The notes under the pieces were generated by a model. That model had not been told where the DNA came from and did not search any database. It worked only from the letters and a program-made list of their open reading frames with translations. Both the position numbers and the translations under genes were made by a program. 64,000 nucleotides of DNA from Actinomyces johnsonii (GTDB lineage: Bacteria > Actinomycetota > Actinomycetes > Actinomycetales > Actinomycetaceae), in the NCBI RefSeq assembly GCF_006546835.1, contig NZ_VICB01000004.1, forward strand, positions 124,001-188,000, read 5' to 3'. Of the stretch, positions 8,350-17,972 are shown in pieces (position 1 is the stretch's first letter; every line of letters starts with the position of its first letter).

Positions 8350-11300
8350 GCCCTACCAGCACCGGCGAGCTCACCCCGAAGTCACTGGCCATCGCGCTGG
8401 GGATCCACACCCCCACTCAGGAGCAGGCGCGCGTCATCGCCCACCGGCTCAGCCCGCTCCTGGTCGTCGCCGGTGCCGGATCGGGCAAGACGGCCACGAT
8501 GGCGCAGCGGGTCGTCTACCTGATCGCCACCGGACAGGTCCGCCCCGACCAGGTCCTCGGACTGACCTTCACCCGCAAGGCCACCTCCGAACTGGACCAG
8601 CGCGTCGCCTCCCGCCTGTCCGGCCTGGGAGCAGCCGGTCTGCTCCCGACCACAGCGCTGGACGGTGGGGGCATCGGCGATGCGGGCGACTTCGGAGAGC
8701 CGACGATCGCCACCTACAACTCCTTCGCCGGCTCACTGGTGCGCGACCACGGCCTGCGCATCGGCGTCGACCCCGACTCCGCCCTCATCACCCAGGCCCG
8801 GTCCTGGCAGATCGTCACCTCCCTGATTGAGGCGCGCACGCTCCCTCTGCCCAGCGAGAGCCTCGTTCACAACGCGAACGCGGCCCTGGTCCTGAGCGAC
8901 GCCCTGAGTCAGAACCTGCTAACCATTGACGAGGCCGCTGAGAACCTGGCCGACCTAAACGAGCAGTTCACGGCCCTGGCCTCCATCAAGGGCTGCAAGA
9001 CACTGGTCGGCAAGGCACCGGCCGTCATGGCCGAGTGGGAGGCCCTGTTCGACGTCGTCGCCGAGCTGCAGCGCTACAAGCGCTGCCACGGTCTGCTCGA
9101 CTTCGGCGACCAGATCGCCCTGGCCTGCACCATCGCCGAGTCCGTCCCCGAGGCAGCCGCCCAGGTACGAGCCCAGTACCCCGCCGTCCTGCTGGACGAG
9201 TTCCAGGACACCTCGGTCGCCCAGGTCCGACTCCTGTCCGCACTCTTCGCCGACTCCGGGGTGACCGCCGTCGGCGACCCGCATCAGGCCATCTACGGGT
9301 GGCGCGGGGCGAGCGCCGGAGCGCTGGACACCTTCCACCAGCGCTTCAATCCCACCGGAACCGCCCGCCTCGCCTCCGGGGAACTTCCGGCCGACGCCGC
9401 CCCCGTCCTGGAGCTGTCGACCTCCTGGCGTAATGACTCCGCTATCCTCGAGGCCGCCAATGCCGTCTCGGCGCCCCTGCGCTCCGGCGTCATCCAGGAC
9501 GGGGATCCGGTGGGAGAGCACATCGCCGTCGCGCCCCTGCGGGCCCGGCCCGTCGCCTTCGGCCTGAAGCCGGGCACGGTGCACGGAGCCTTTCTCCAGG
9601 ATCCCGTCGAGGAGGCCCGTACCGTCGCCGGCTTCCTCGCCGAGCGCTGGTCGCCCAGCGCCGAGATGGCCGTCCTGTGTCGCACTCGGGTGCAGATGGA
9701 GCCCATCGCTGCCGAGCTGGAGACGGCCGGTGTGCCCTACACGATCGTGGGCCTGGGCGGGATGCTGTACGTCCCCGAGGTCGCCGATGTCCGCGCCCTG
9801 CTGACCGTCGCCTCCGATCCCGCGCGCGGGGACCGGGTGGTCAGGCTTCTGACCGGTTTCGGCATCGGCGCCGGCGACCTGCGCGCCCTGGCGGCGTTGG
9901 CCCGTGAGGTCGTCCGCCCGGCCCCGGAGGCGAGCAGGACCGCTACGGAGAGCCGAAGTGCCCAGGACGAGGCCGACTCGCCGCTGATCAGCGAAGCCCT
10001 GGACACCCTGCTGCGATGGCACGAGGAGGGGACGGAGGACCTGGCGTCCGCTGTCGAGCTGACGCCGGCGGGGCTCGCCGTCGCCCTGCGCACCGCCCGG
10101 GCGATCAGGCGCGTCCGCGAGGCCATCGCTCTGCCCCTTCCCGACCTTGTCGCCCTGGCCGAGCAAGCCCTCGACCTTGACATCGAGATCGCCGCCCGAG
10201 TCGGCAACCCGATGGGGCACCGCGCCCTCGACTCCTTCCAGGAGACGGCCCTCGCCTTCGCCACGGACACCGACTCGGCCACGCTCACTGGCTTCCTGGA
10301 GTGGCTCGACGCCGCCGAGGAGCACGAGGACGCCATGAGCGCTCCCGAGGTCGACCCCTCGCCCGGGGCGGTCCAGCTCCTCACCGTTCACGCCGCCAAG
10401 GGCCTGGAGTGGGATGTCGTCGCCGTGCCCGGCATGGTTGAACAGGTCTTCCCCTCCTACACCAGCAGTGCCAAGGTCGACCTGAGCGTAGTGGAGACGG
10501 GGTGGATGGGCAGCACCTCGACCTTCCCGTTCCCCCTGCGGGCCGATGCCGACGACCTGCCTCCCTTCTCCGTCGGTGGTCTCGACCCCGCTGTCACGGA
10601 CAAGTCTCTTCTGGCTGAGACCATGACCATCTACAAGGAGGCCCTGGGGCGCCACAGCCTGCGCGAGGAGCGCCGCCTGGCCTATGTCGCCTTCACTCGG
10701 GCCCGCCACGAGCTCCTCCTGACCGGCTCCCACCTGTCCAAGACCGCCTCTAAATCGCGCCCGCCGTCGCGCTTCCTCACCGAGCTCCGACGGCGCGACC
10801 TGCTCGTCGTCCACGGAGACGGCTGGGTCTACTTCGACGATTCCCGCCCGAACCCGCTGGTCGCCCTGAGCCACGTGGGCACCTGGCCCCTGGACGCCGA
10901 GGAACCGGAGACGCCGGGCACCGCGGGAGAACGCGGAGACGAAGAACCTCCCGCGGACCGGGCCGTCGCCCTGCGCCGGGCCCGGCGGGCGGCCGCCGCC
11001 CAGGTCGCAAAGGCCATGAGCGACGCCGGCCCCGCCGATGCGGACCCCGCCGCGGCCATCGATGCCGGGCCAGGGGCAGAGGGGGCCGATGAGACACTGC
11101 GGCGATGGCGGCTCGAGGCGGGCCTCCTCCTGGCAGAGCGCGCCAGGGCCTCGGCGGCGACGCCCGCAGTCCGCATGCCCGAGCACCTGGCCGCCACGCG
11201 CCTGGACGACCTGCGCGCCGACCGGCTGCGCTTCGCCCTCGAACTGCGCCGCCCCCTCCCGCCCGAGCCTCGCGCCGCCGGCCGGCTGGGAACCGTCTTC

Positions 11301-11813
11301 CACGACGCCGTCGCCCAGCGCCTGAGCGCACGCGGCACTCTGTTCGACTTGGCCGAGGCGGGCGTTCCCGACGGCCTCGCCCCCCGGGATCGGGCCCGTA
11401 TCGAGCGCTGGCTGGAGACGGCCGAGAACCTGCCACTCCTGGAGGACTACGTCCTGGCCGAGACCGAGACGGAACGGGAGATCACCATCGGCGCCACCAC
11501 CCTGCGCTGCCGCATGGATGCCGTCTTCCGCCGCCTGGATGGGACCGGCTGGCTCATCGTCGACTGGAAGACCGGGCGCCGCCGGGTCCCCGTCGACCAG
11601 CTCAGCGTCTACGTCCACGCTTGGGCGGCGTCCCAGGGCGTGCCGACCGGCTCGGTGCGCGCCGCCTACGTGTACGTCGACTACCCCGGAGGACGTATCG
11701 ACGAGCTCAGCGCCGCCGGCCTGCTCGGCCTCGACCAGATCGGGGCGGCCCTGACTCCCGACTCCTCGACCAACGAGATGACGCCTCTTCCCGCACCCGA
11801 GCAGCCGGGCTAA
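8346..11813 (+). CDS. adnB: AdnB-like subunit, UvrD/PcrA-type helicase with C-terminal PD-(D/E)XK nuclease
   Basis: An 1155-aa protein with a complete superfamily 1A motor: Walker A 'GAGSGKT' (43-49), 'LLDEFQDTS' (about 282-290), 'GDPHQAIYGWRGA', 'TVHAAKGLEWDVVAVPG' and 'YVAFTRARHEL'. The nuclease domain follows with 'GTVFHDAVAQ', 'IVDWKTGRR' (about 1070) and 'QLSVYVHAW'. The start at 8346 (MSPTSTGEL) is chosen because it forms an ATGA overlap with the adnA stop, which implies coupled translation and a heterodimer. This subunit is expected to be the active motor. Confidence 0.93.
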   Translation: MSPTSTGELTPKSLAIALGIHTPTQEQARVIAHRLSPLLVVAGAGSGKTATMAQRVVYLIATGQVRPDQVLGLTFTRKATSELDQRVASRLSGLGAAGLLPTTALDGGGIGDAGDFGEPTIATYNSFAGSLVRDHGLRIGVDPDSALITQARSWQIVTSLIEARTLPLPSESLVHNANAALVLSDALSQNLLTIDEAAENLADLNEQFTALASIKGCKTLVGKAPAVMAEWEALFDVVAELQRYKRCHGLLDFGDQIALACTIAESVPEAAAQVRAQYPAVLLDEFQDTSVAQVRLLSALFADSGVTAVGDPHQAIYGWRGASAGALDTFHQRFNPTGTARLASGELPADAAPVLELSTSWRNDSAILEAANAVSAPLRSGVIQDGDPVGEHIAVAPLRARPVAFGLKPGTVHGAFLQDPVEEARTVAGFLAERWSPSAEMAVLCRTRVQMEPIAAELETAGVPYTIVGLGGMLYVPEVADVRALLTVASDPARGDRVVRLLTGFGIGAGDLRALAALAREVVRPAPEASRTATESRSAQDEADSPLISEALDTLLRWHEEGTEDLASAVELTPAGLAVALRTARAIRRVREAIALPLPDLVALAEQALDLDIEIAARVGNPMGHRALDSFQETALAFATDTDSATLTGFLEWLDAAEEHEDAMSAPEVDPSPGAVQLLTVHAAKGLEWDVVAVPGMVEQVFPSYTSSAKVDLSVVETGWMGSTSTFPFPLRADADDLPPFSVGGLDPAVTDKSLLAETMTIYKEALGRHSLREERRLAYVAFTRARHELLLTGSHLSKTASKSRPPSRFLTELRRRDLLVVHGDGWVYFDDSRPNPLVALSHVGTWPLDAEEPETPGTAGERGDEEPPADRAVALRRARRAAAAQVAKAMSDAGPADADPAAAIDAGPGAEGADETLRRWRLEAGLLLAERARASAATPAVRMPEHLAATRLDDLRADRLRFALELRRPLPPEPRAAGRLGTVFHDAVAQRLSARGTLFDLAEAGVPDGLAPRDRARIERWLETAENLPLLEDYVLAETETEREITIGATTLRCRMDAVFRRLDGTGWLIVDWKTGRRRVPVDQLSVYVHAWAASQGVPTGSVRAAYVYVDYPGGRIDELSAAGLLGLDQIGAALTPDSSTNEMTPLPAPEQPG

Positions 11814-11988
11814 CGCCGACTTCGGGCCGGCCTCGGCTTAACCACTCGGGCTGAAGCGCACTCGGTCCGGCAAACAGCTGTTGGACGGCGGCCTGCTCGG
11901 CATCGTCAACCTGGTGTGAGCCAGCGCCTTCCCGGTACTCATGAGTCGCAACCCGCTGACCTGACCCCGATAGGGGCGGGAGGCGGAG

Positions 11989-13296
11989 TCAGTCGTCCTC
12001 GTCGTCGACGCGCACCATTGCCACCGGGTTGGTGATCGCGTCGGGCTCCGCGGGCTCGCGCTCCCCGGGCACCGGCGCCAGCCGGGGCGCGGCAGGCTCC
12101 ACCAGCGGGGCATCGCCCACCTGGGCGGCCAGGTCCTCCAGCATCGCCACCGCGTCATTGATGACCGGCTTGTCCCCGGTCCTGACCCCGTGCAGGAGCC
12201 ATCGTGCCAGGCTGAGCTCACTGACCAGCTCGGCCCGCTCGCGCAGATGCCGGTCCACTCCCTCGGAGCGGGCGATATCGTAAGCATCCTCGATGGAGTC
12301 CAGACAGTCTACCGGCGCCGAGGAGTACACCCAGGCCAGGTCCTCGGCCGGATCACCCACGTGCGCCTGCGACCAGCCACGCACGGCCACGACCGTGCCG
12401 CCGGCCACCAGCACGTTCTCCTCGGCGAGGTCGCCGTGGACCACGGCGGGGCGGAACCGCCACAGGGCCGTGTCCTCCAGCGCTTGCTCCCAGCGTCCCA
12501 GCAGGGTAGGCGGGGTCTTGCCCGTCGCGGCGGCGTCGTCCAGAAGACTCAGCCAACGTCGGCGCACCTCCTCGGCGTCGTAGACCGGCATGCCCGCCTC
12601 GGAGATCACCGACATGTCCAGCTCGTGGATCTCGCCGAGGGCCTTGCCCAATCCCGCCGACATCCCCGGCCCCGGGCGGAGCGCCTCCACAGGGATCGGC
12701 TTGCCCTCCACATGGGAGCGGACCTGGATGTGGGCGCCCTGCTGGCGCAGCGACCCGCTGACGCGAGGCACGTCGAAGGAGAGCCGCCCGTCGTCGACGA
12801 CCCGGCCGATGCGCCGCAGCACTTCAGCCTCCGCCTCCAGGGACGCGCCGACGGCGTCGGTGCGCGCCTCATGAACCTCCCAGTGCCGGCCCTGGGTGTC
12901 GATGACGCCGGTGATATGCCGCTCCGGGGTCTCGGACTGCGGCAGCGCCAGGCGAGCCGGGTTGAGCCCGGCGACGGCGACGCTCGCCATCGCAGCCAGA
13001 GCCAGGGCCGAATGGCGGGGGCGGTGAGTGGCGGATTGGGTCTCCGGAGTCGGCCGGCTGTTCCTGGGCGGGCCGGCCGACGCGCCCGGTAACGGGGCGA
13101 CGACGACGGGCGCCCGGTAGTCGTCGTCATGCCCGCCGGGATGCTCGGCCTGCTGCTTGCCGTGGTCGTCATGGTCGTCGCCAGCCGGAGCCGCAGCGCG
13201 CTCGACGTCGGAGGCCGCCTCATCGGTGAGATCGTCGACACGGCCGTCGACATCGGTGCTGCCGGGGGCGTCCGGGGACTGCGGAGGCTGTGACAT
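11989..13296 (-). CDS. Phosphotransferase-like (APH/kinase-fold) protein with altered metal site
   Basis: A 435-aa protein. Residues 1 to about 80 are acidic, His-rich and disordered, followed by a hydrophobic stretch ('SALALAAMASVAVAGLNPARLALP'-type, about 19 residues around 105-125) and an aminoglycoside-phosphotransferase fold. The catalytic loop 'VVHGDLAEENVLV' is intact. The following strand reads 'VVAVRGWSQAHVGDP', where APH enzymes usually have an Asp ('V-I-D-W/F'). The 'GDPAEDLAW' end is normal. It may be a pseudokinase or a subfamily using another residue. Start at 13296 is preferred over 13323, without a strong ribosome site for either. It is convergent with adnB and divergent from tadA. 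Confidence 0.75.
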   Translation of the reverse strand: MSQPPQSPDAPGSTDVDGRVDDLTDEAASDVERAAAPAGDDHDDHGKQQAEHPGGHDDDYRAPVVVAPLPGASAGPPRNSRPTPETQSATHRPRHSALALAAMASVAVAGLNPARLALPQSETPERHITGVIDTQGRHWEVHEARTDAVGASLEAEAEVLRRIGRVVDDGRLSFDVPRVSGSLRQQGAHIQVRSHVEGKPIPVEALRPGPGMSAGLGKALGEIHELDMSVISEAGMPVYDAEEVRRRWLSLLDDAAATGKTPPTLLGRWEQALEDTALWRFRPAVVHGDLAEENVLVAGGTVVAVRGWSQAHVGDPAEDLAWVYSSAPVDCLDSIEDAYDIARSEGVDRHLRERAELVSELSLARWLLHGVRTGDKPVINDAVAMLEDLAAQVGDAPLVEPAAPRLAPVPGEREPAEPDAITNPVAMVRVDDEDD

Positions 13297-13579
13297 GGTC
13301 CAACCGTAGGCGACAGGTCCCATATCTCGCAGGACAGCCGCGCCCGTCCGCTGGCGGCAAACGTCGAGAACGGTGGGAAACAGGCCGATGAAGATTCAAC
13401 GCTTCCCGGGTTATCCACAGGCTATGCCGAGGTGGTGGCCAATTCGTGACCAGGTGCCCTAGAGTTTATCCGTGACATCGGTCACCGACCGGCCGGTGCA
13501 TCTGAGTTCAACGCAGAGCTCCTGCTCGATCCGCAATCATCTACACCCGATCCCATTCAGATACTCGCTGAGAGGCATC

Positions 13580-14830
13580 ATGGACGCTGCCGATCTCCTT
13601 CTCACGGAGGTTCGTGAGCTGGTTCGCGCTCGCGGAATCGATCCGCTCAAGGACAACTCCGACCTCGAACGGCTTGTCACCGAGGCCGAGGACGACTACT
13701 TGCGCCGCTCCGACGCCGGTCTCGTCCCGCCGCTCGTCGATCCCACGGGAGCCCGCTGTCACGTGCTGGACTCCATGGCGGGCCTGGGGCCGCTCCAGAA
13801 CTACCTTGACGACGAGTCCATCGAGGAGATCTGGATCAATGCCCCCGGTCGTGTCTTCGTCGCCCGCTCCGGGCGCCCCGAGCTGACCACCACGATCCTG
13901 GAGAACGAGGACCTCACCGTCCTGGTCGAACGGATGCTGCGGGCCTCCGGGCGCCGCCTGGACCTGTCCAGCCCCTTCGTCGACGCCCAGTTGGCGGGCG
14001 GCCAGCGCCTTCACGTCGTCATCCCGCCCATCACCTCTCAGCACTGGGCGGTCAACATCCGTAAGCACACCTCCCGCGCCTCGCGCACCAGTGACCTCGT
14101 GCGCATGGGCTCCCTGACCAGCCAGGTGGCCGCCTTCCTGGACGCCTCCGTGCAGTCCGGCCTCAACATTCTGGTCTCGGGGGCCACCCAGGCCGGAAAG
14201 ACCACGATGGTCCGGGCACTGGCCGGAGCCATCCCCGGCGGACAGCGGGTCATCTCCTGCGAGGAGGTTTTCGAACTGGCCTTGAGGAACCGGGACTGTG
14301 TGGCCATGCAGACCCGGCCGCCCAACCTCGAAGGCGTTGGCGAGATCAGCCTGCGTCGCCTGGTCAAGGAGGCCCTGCGCATGCGCCCTGACCGCCTCCT
14401 TATCGGCGAGGTCCGCGAGGCCGAGGCTCTCGACCTTCTTATCGCCATGAACTCTGGGCTCCCTTCGATGTGTACATTGCACGCCAACTCCGCGCGAGAG
14501 GCCGTCATTAAGATCTGCACTCTGCCCCTGCTGGCGGGGGAGAACGTCTCTAGCGACTTCGTGGTCCCCACCGTCGCCAGCGCCATCGATCTGGTCGTCC
14601 ACCTCGACCTGGACCGCAACGGACGCCGCACCGTCAGAGAGGTCGCCGCCATGTCGGGCAGGGTCGAGAACGGCGTCATCGAGCTCTCCGACGTTTTCCA
14701 CCGCGATTCCGCCGGCAACCTCGTGCGGGGCGCGGGTGCGCCCGGCGCCGCCGAGCGGTTCAGTCGAGCCGGCTACGACCTCACGGCGCTGTTGAACGGG
14801 CGCCCCGCCGTCGGCAAGGAGGCCTACTGA
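13580..14830 (+). CDS. tadA: TadA/CpaF-type secretion ATPase
   Basis: A 416-aa hexameric ATPase that would power assembly of a Tad-type pilus or pseudopilus at the inner face of the membrane. It shows Walker A 'GATQAGKTT' near residue 200, Walker B region 'RMRPDRLLIGEVREAEALD', and 'SGLPSMCTLHANSAREA'. The start at 13580 follows AGAGG at 13571-13575; an upstream in-frame ATG-like start adds 36 residues of non-coding character. First gene of a tight operon, with a TGATG junction to tadB. No tadZ/cpaE-like gene precedes it. Confidence 0.93.
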   Translation: MDAADLLLTEVRELVRARGIDPLKDNSDLERLVTEAEDDYLRRSDAGLVPPLVDPTGARCHVLDSMAGLGPLQNYLDDESIEEIWINAPGRVFVARSGRPELTTTILENEDLTVLVERMLRASGRRLDLSSPFVDAQLAGGQRLHVVIPPITSQHWAVNIRKHTSRASRTSDLVRMGSLTSQVAAFLDASVQSGLNILVSGATQAGKTTMVRALAGAIPGGQRVISCEEVFELALRNRDCVAMQTRPPNLEGVGEISLRRLVKEALRMRPDRLLIGEVREAEALDLLIAMNSGLPSMCTLHANSAREAVIKICTLPLLAGENVSSDFVVPTVASAIDLVVHLDLDRNGRRTVREVAAMSGRVENGVIELSDVFHRDSAGNLVRGAGAPGAAERFSRAGYDLTALLNGRPAVGKEAY

Positions 14831-15681
14831 TGGGCGCCGTCGCCGGACTCCTCGGGGGAGTGGGAATGCTGCTCATCTGGATGGCCTGCACCTCCGATCC
14901 GCCCCAGTGGCGCTCGAGACGCTCTCGTCTCCTTGCGGACATCCTGGTTCAGGCCGGTGCCGGCCGCACCAGCCCCACGATGTTCGTCCTGGGCTCGCTC
15001 GGACTGGGACTGCTCATCGGCATGGTTTTCCTGGGAATATCGCGGGCCTGGCCGGTCGCCGTCTCCTTCGCGGCCATCTTCACGGCGATTCCCTTCCTCA
15101 TCATCTCCTCGCGGGCACGCAACCGACGGACCCGCCTGCGCGAGGTATGGCCCGAGGCCGTCGATACCCTCGTCTCGGGGGTTCGCGCGGGCATGAGCCT
15201 GCCCGAAGCCCTGACCAACCTCGGAGAGCGCGGCCCGGAGGCCGTCCGTCCGCAGTTCCGGGCCTTCGCCGCCGACTATGCCGCCACAGCCCGCTTCGAT
15301 AACTCCCTGGACCGGCTTAAGGCCCGCTTCGCCGACCCCGTCGCCGACCGAATCGTCGAGGCCCTACGCCTGGCTCACGAGGTCGGCGGTACCGACCTGG
15401 GTACTCTGCTGCGCTCTCTGTCGCAGATGCTGCGCGAGGACATGCGCACCCGCGGCGAGCTCGAGGCGCGCCAGTCCTGGACCGTCAACGGCGCCAAGGT
15501 CGCCGTCGCCGCCCCGTGGTTCGTTCTGGCGCTGTTATCCACCCGTTCTCAGGCGGCGGCCGCCTACGCCACCGCGACCGGTGCCGTCATCCTTCTGGCC
15601 GGGGCCGTTGTCTCGATCATCGCCTACCGGCTCATGCTGCGCCTGGGGCGCCTCCCTGAAGAGGAGAGGATGCTGCGATGA
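14830..15681 (+). CDS. tadB: TadB-like inner-membrane platform protein (type II secretion F family)
   Basis: A 283-aa membrane protein with hydrophobic segments near residues 1-20, 50-95, 220-240 and 245-265. Between them is a cytosolic T2SSF domain with 'VDTLVSGVRAGMSLPEAL' and 'ALRLAHEVGGTDLGTLLRSL'. It forms part of the platform for pilus assembly together with TadC. Its ATG overlaps the tadA stop by one base and its own stop overlaps tadC as ATGA, so the three are translationally coupled. Confidence 0.9.
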   Translation: MGAVAGLLGGVGMLLIWMACTSDPPQWRSRRSRLLADILVQAGAGRTSPTMFVLGSLGLGLLIGMVFLGISRAWPVAVSFAAIFTAIPFLIISSRARNRRTRLREVWPEAVDTLVSGVRAGMSLPEALTNLGERGPEAVRPQFRAFAADYAATARFDNSLDRLKARFADPVADRIVEALRLAHEVGGTDLGTLLRSLSQMLREDMRTRGELEARQSWTVNGAKVAVAAPWFVLALLSTRSQAAAAYATATGAVILLAGAVVSIIAYRLMLRLGRLPEEERMLR

Positions 15682-16631
15682 CACCACTCAACGCAACATT
15701 CGTCGGAGGACTTGCGGGACTGGTGGGAGCAGTGGGGGTCCTGGTCATCATCTCGGCCGTACGCCGACGCCGGCCCACCCTCATGGCCAGACTGGAGCCC
15801 TACGTCCACCAGCAGCCCACCACCTCGGGCCTTCTGACCGCCCCGGCGGGGCTGACCTCGGACGGGCGCACCGTCGTCGGTCTGCTCATGGCCTCTACTG
15901 CCGGTGTCCTCAACCTCGGCCGGATGATGGAAACCCTGGGGTCCTCGGCGGAGTCGGTCCGTCGGCGCCTCATGCGGTCCGGATCGCCCCTTGGCCTGGA
16001 CCAGTTCCGCCTCCAACAGGTCCTGTGGTCGACGACGGCGCTCCTCCTCGTCCTGGCAACCGGTGGACTGGCGGCCCTGATCAGGTCCGTCAACGTTCCG
16101 GCACTCATCATCCTGTCCGTCTTGGCCACCGTGGCCGGGGCTGCCGCCCGCGACTGGTGGCTCAGCCGGGCCGTGGCGAAACGGCTGTCGCGAATCGAGG
16201 CCCAGCTGCCCGACGTCGTCGAGCTCCTCGCTCTGGCCGTGGGGGCCGGTCAGGGACCCGTGGCCGCCATCGAACGCGTCGTTGCGCTCGGGCGAGGCGA
16301 TCTCATCGAGGAGCTGGGTGCCACCTTGACCGACATCCGCTCCGGCACCGTCCTGTCCACCGCCCTGGACCGTATGGAGAGGCGGGTCGGTTCCGTCCAC
16401 GTCACTCGTCTGTGCGAGGCCATCGTCGTGGCTCTCGAGCGCGGTACACCTCTGGCTGATGTCCTGCGGTCCCAGGCGACCGACGTGCGCGAGGCGGCGC
16501 GTCAGGACCTCATGGAGGAGGGAGGCAGACGCGAGATTGCGCAAATGGTCCCCGTCGTCTTCCTCGTGCTGCCCATCACCGTCGTCTTCGCCCTCTTCCC
16601 GGGCCTGTTCGTCCTCAGGCTGGGGGTGTAG
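15678..16631 (+). CDS. tadC: TadC-like inner-membrane platform protein (type II secretion F family)
   Basis: A 317-aa membrane protein, the second platform subunit. It has an N-terminal membrane segment (about 8-28), a hydrophobic pair near 120-155, the T2SSF core 'PDVVELLALAVGAGQGPVAAI' (here split around residues 180-200) and a C-terminal span 'MVPVVFLVLPITVVFALFPG'. The ATG overlaps the tadB stop. An 83-base gap separates it from the small pilin-like gene. Confidence 0.88.
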   Translation: MTPLNATFVGGLAGLVGAVGVLVIISAVRRRRPTLMARLEPYVHQQPTTSGLLTAPAGLTSDGRTVVGLLMASTAGVLNLGRMMETLGSSAESVRRRLMRSGSPLGLDQFRLQQVLWSTTALLLVLATGGLAALIRSVNVPALIILSVLATVAGAAARDWWLSRAVAKRLSRIEAQLPDVVELLALAVGAGQGPVAAIERVVALGRGDLIEELGATLTDIRSGTVLSTALDRMERRVGSVHVTRLCEAIVVALERGTPLADVLRSQATDVREAARQDLMEEGGRREIAQMVPVVFLVLPITVVFALFPGLFVLRLGV

Positions 16632-16714
16632 CGCATCCATCGTCCCCTTCTGCCCTCCGGCCCTCCTCGCCCCGTCTTTTCGATCAGCTTCCCACCCGTC
16701 GCCAAGGAGCAGTC

Positions 16715-16942
16715 ATGAAGCGCATCCTTCTCTCGCCTCGTTCGTCCCGTCTCGCCCTCAGGTCGTGGTGGAGGTCTCGCCCGGCCCGGATCGATCTGAC
16801 TGACGAGCGCGGTGATGTCCCCGGCTGGGTCCTGGTGACCCTCATGACCGCCGGTCTCGTCGTGGCCCTGTGGACGGTGGCCGGCAGCACGCTGACCGAG
16901 GTCTTCCTCAACGCCATTGCGAAGGTCACGAGTGCTATCTGA
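16715..16942 (+). CDS. Small single-span protein, Flp-pilin candidate
   Basis: A 75-aa protein with a basic N-terminus, an acidic motif 'LTDERGDVPGW' and one hydrophobic helix (about residues 34-56) near the C-terminal end. Its place between tadC and the tadE-like genes is where actinobacterial tad loci carry the Flp-like pilin. The canonical G/xxxxEY prepilin site is not evident: the glutamate comes before the glycine. The pilin role is therefore inferred from position, size and the single helix. 'AAGGAGCAG' upstream of the ATG gives a good ribosome site. It overlaps the next gene by 11 bases. Confidence 0.65.
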   Translation: MKRILLSPRSSRLALRSWWRSRPARIDLTDERGDVPGWVLVTLMTAGLVVALWTVAGSTLTEVFLNAIAKVTSAI

Positions 16943-17399
16943 TCAGGATCGCCGTCGGGCGCCGTGTGAGAGCCGCGCCGCCCTTCGGGACTGTTGGCGC
17001 CGAGTGCGAGCTCAAAGCGAGTCGGGTTCGGCCGTCGTCGACTTCGTCCTGGTCGGCGCGCTCGTCATCACCGTGTTCGTGGCCCTCCTCCAGGTCGCAC
17101 TGGGCGTCTACGCGCGCAACGTCCTCACCGACGCCGCCGGTGACGGGGCCCGTCGGGCTGCCCTGGTCGGGGGGACCGAGGCCGAGGCCCGTCAGCGGGT
17201 GCAGACCCTGTCCGAGGCGGCGCTGCGTCGTGGCTACGTGGATACCATCTCTGTCGCGCGGGTCCCCTCCGGCGACCTGTCGATCGTTGAGGTGACGGTG
17301 ACGGCGCCCTTTCCGGTTCTGGGACTCTTCGGACCCGCAGGGACACTGACGGTGAAGGGACACGCGGTTGATGAGTCCTCCCTGGTCCGGGAGAAGTGA
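16932..17399 (+). CDS. TadE-like pseudopilin (first)
   Basis: A 155-aa protein with a GTG start at 16932, chosen because GAAGG lies six bases upstream; a TTG further up is the alternative. It has a basic N-terminus, then 'ESGSAVVDFVLVG' leading into one membrane helix (about 36-60), the TadE pattern. A soluble outer domain follows. It overlaps the preceding pilin-like gene by 11 bases, typical of this compact operon. TadE-like minor pilins help assemble Flp pili. Confidence 0.82.
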   Translation: MLSDQDRRRAPCESRAALRDCWRRVRAQSESGSAVVDFVLVGALVITVFVALLQVALGVYARNVLTDAAGDGARRAALVGGTEAEARQRVQTLSEAALRRGYVDTISVARVPSGDLSIVEVTVTAPFPVLGLFGPAGTLTVKGHAVDESSLVREK

Positions 17400-17405
17400 G
17401 CGCAG

Positions 17406-17972
17406 GTGATCCTCGTGGCCTTTCCCAGGATTCTCAGACGCCTTGCCTCGGGACTTCCGGGCGTGAGACGCATTGCCACAGTCGGTCTGCGCACGCGGCG
17501 GACCGTGCACCGACTCCGGTGCGTTTTCGGGGGTGTCGGCCGCTATCCCCGGGCGTTGGTGCACCGGGAGGAGGGCAACGCCGTTGTCGAGTTCATCGGT
17601 TGGAGCGTCATCCTGGTCGTACCCGTCCTCTACCTCGTGGTCGCGCTCGCTCAGATCCAAGCCACGACCTTCGCCGTCGCCTCGGCGGCCGACGCCGCCA
17701 GCCGTGTCTTGGAGGTCGACGACTCGCCATCCGCCATGGACAAGGCTCAGGTGGCGGTGGGGCTGGCCCTGTCCGATCAGGGAATCGACGCCGATCCGGC
17801 CGGATCGCTGATGGTCACCTGCGCCTACGGCTGCGCTCGAGGGCAGACCGCGGTCGTCAAGGTCGCGGTCGGCGTGGACCTGCCGGGCTTCGCCTCCCTG
17901 GGGATCGGCCGCGACGTCGTCGTCGTGGACACCGAACGGTCCATCACCTTGCCGGGCAAGGAGGAGCCGTGA
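17406..17972 (+). CDS. TadE/TadF-like pseudopilin (second)
   Basis: A 188-aa protein, probably starting at GTG 17406 six bases after the previous stop. A long basic N-terminal region (about 55 residues) precedes 'EEGNAVVEFIGW' and one membrane helix (about 64-85), the TadE-type signature. The outer domain contains the pair 'CAYGC', which could form a disulfide. Its stop overlaps the next gene as GTGA. Some of the long N-terminus could be untranslated if a later start is used. Confidence 0.8.
   Translation: MILVAFPRILRRLASGLPGVRRIATVGLRTRRTVHRLRCVFGGVGRYPRALVHREEGNAVVEFIGWSVILVVPVLYLVVALAQIQATTFAVASAADAASRVLEVDDSPSAMDKAQVAVGLALSDQGIDADPAGSLMVTCAYGCARGQTAVVKVAVGVDLPGFASLGIGRDVVVVDTERSITLPGKEEP

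Noticed and set aside
8955-11618. Very long antisense open frame (887 codons) opposite adnB
   Set aside because: High GC leaves few stop codons in the complementary frame; its translation is Gly/Asp/Val-rich with no domain, and the sense strand encodes a complete helicase-nuclease.
13411-13419. Perfect DnaA box TTATCCACA upstream of tadA
   Set aside because: A single box, with only a poor second match at 13466-13474, and no dnaA/dnaN or other origin features; not an origin.
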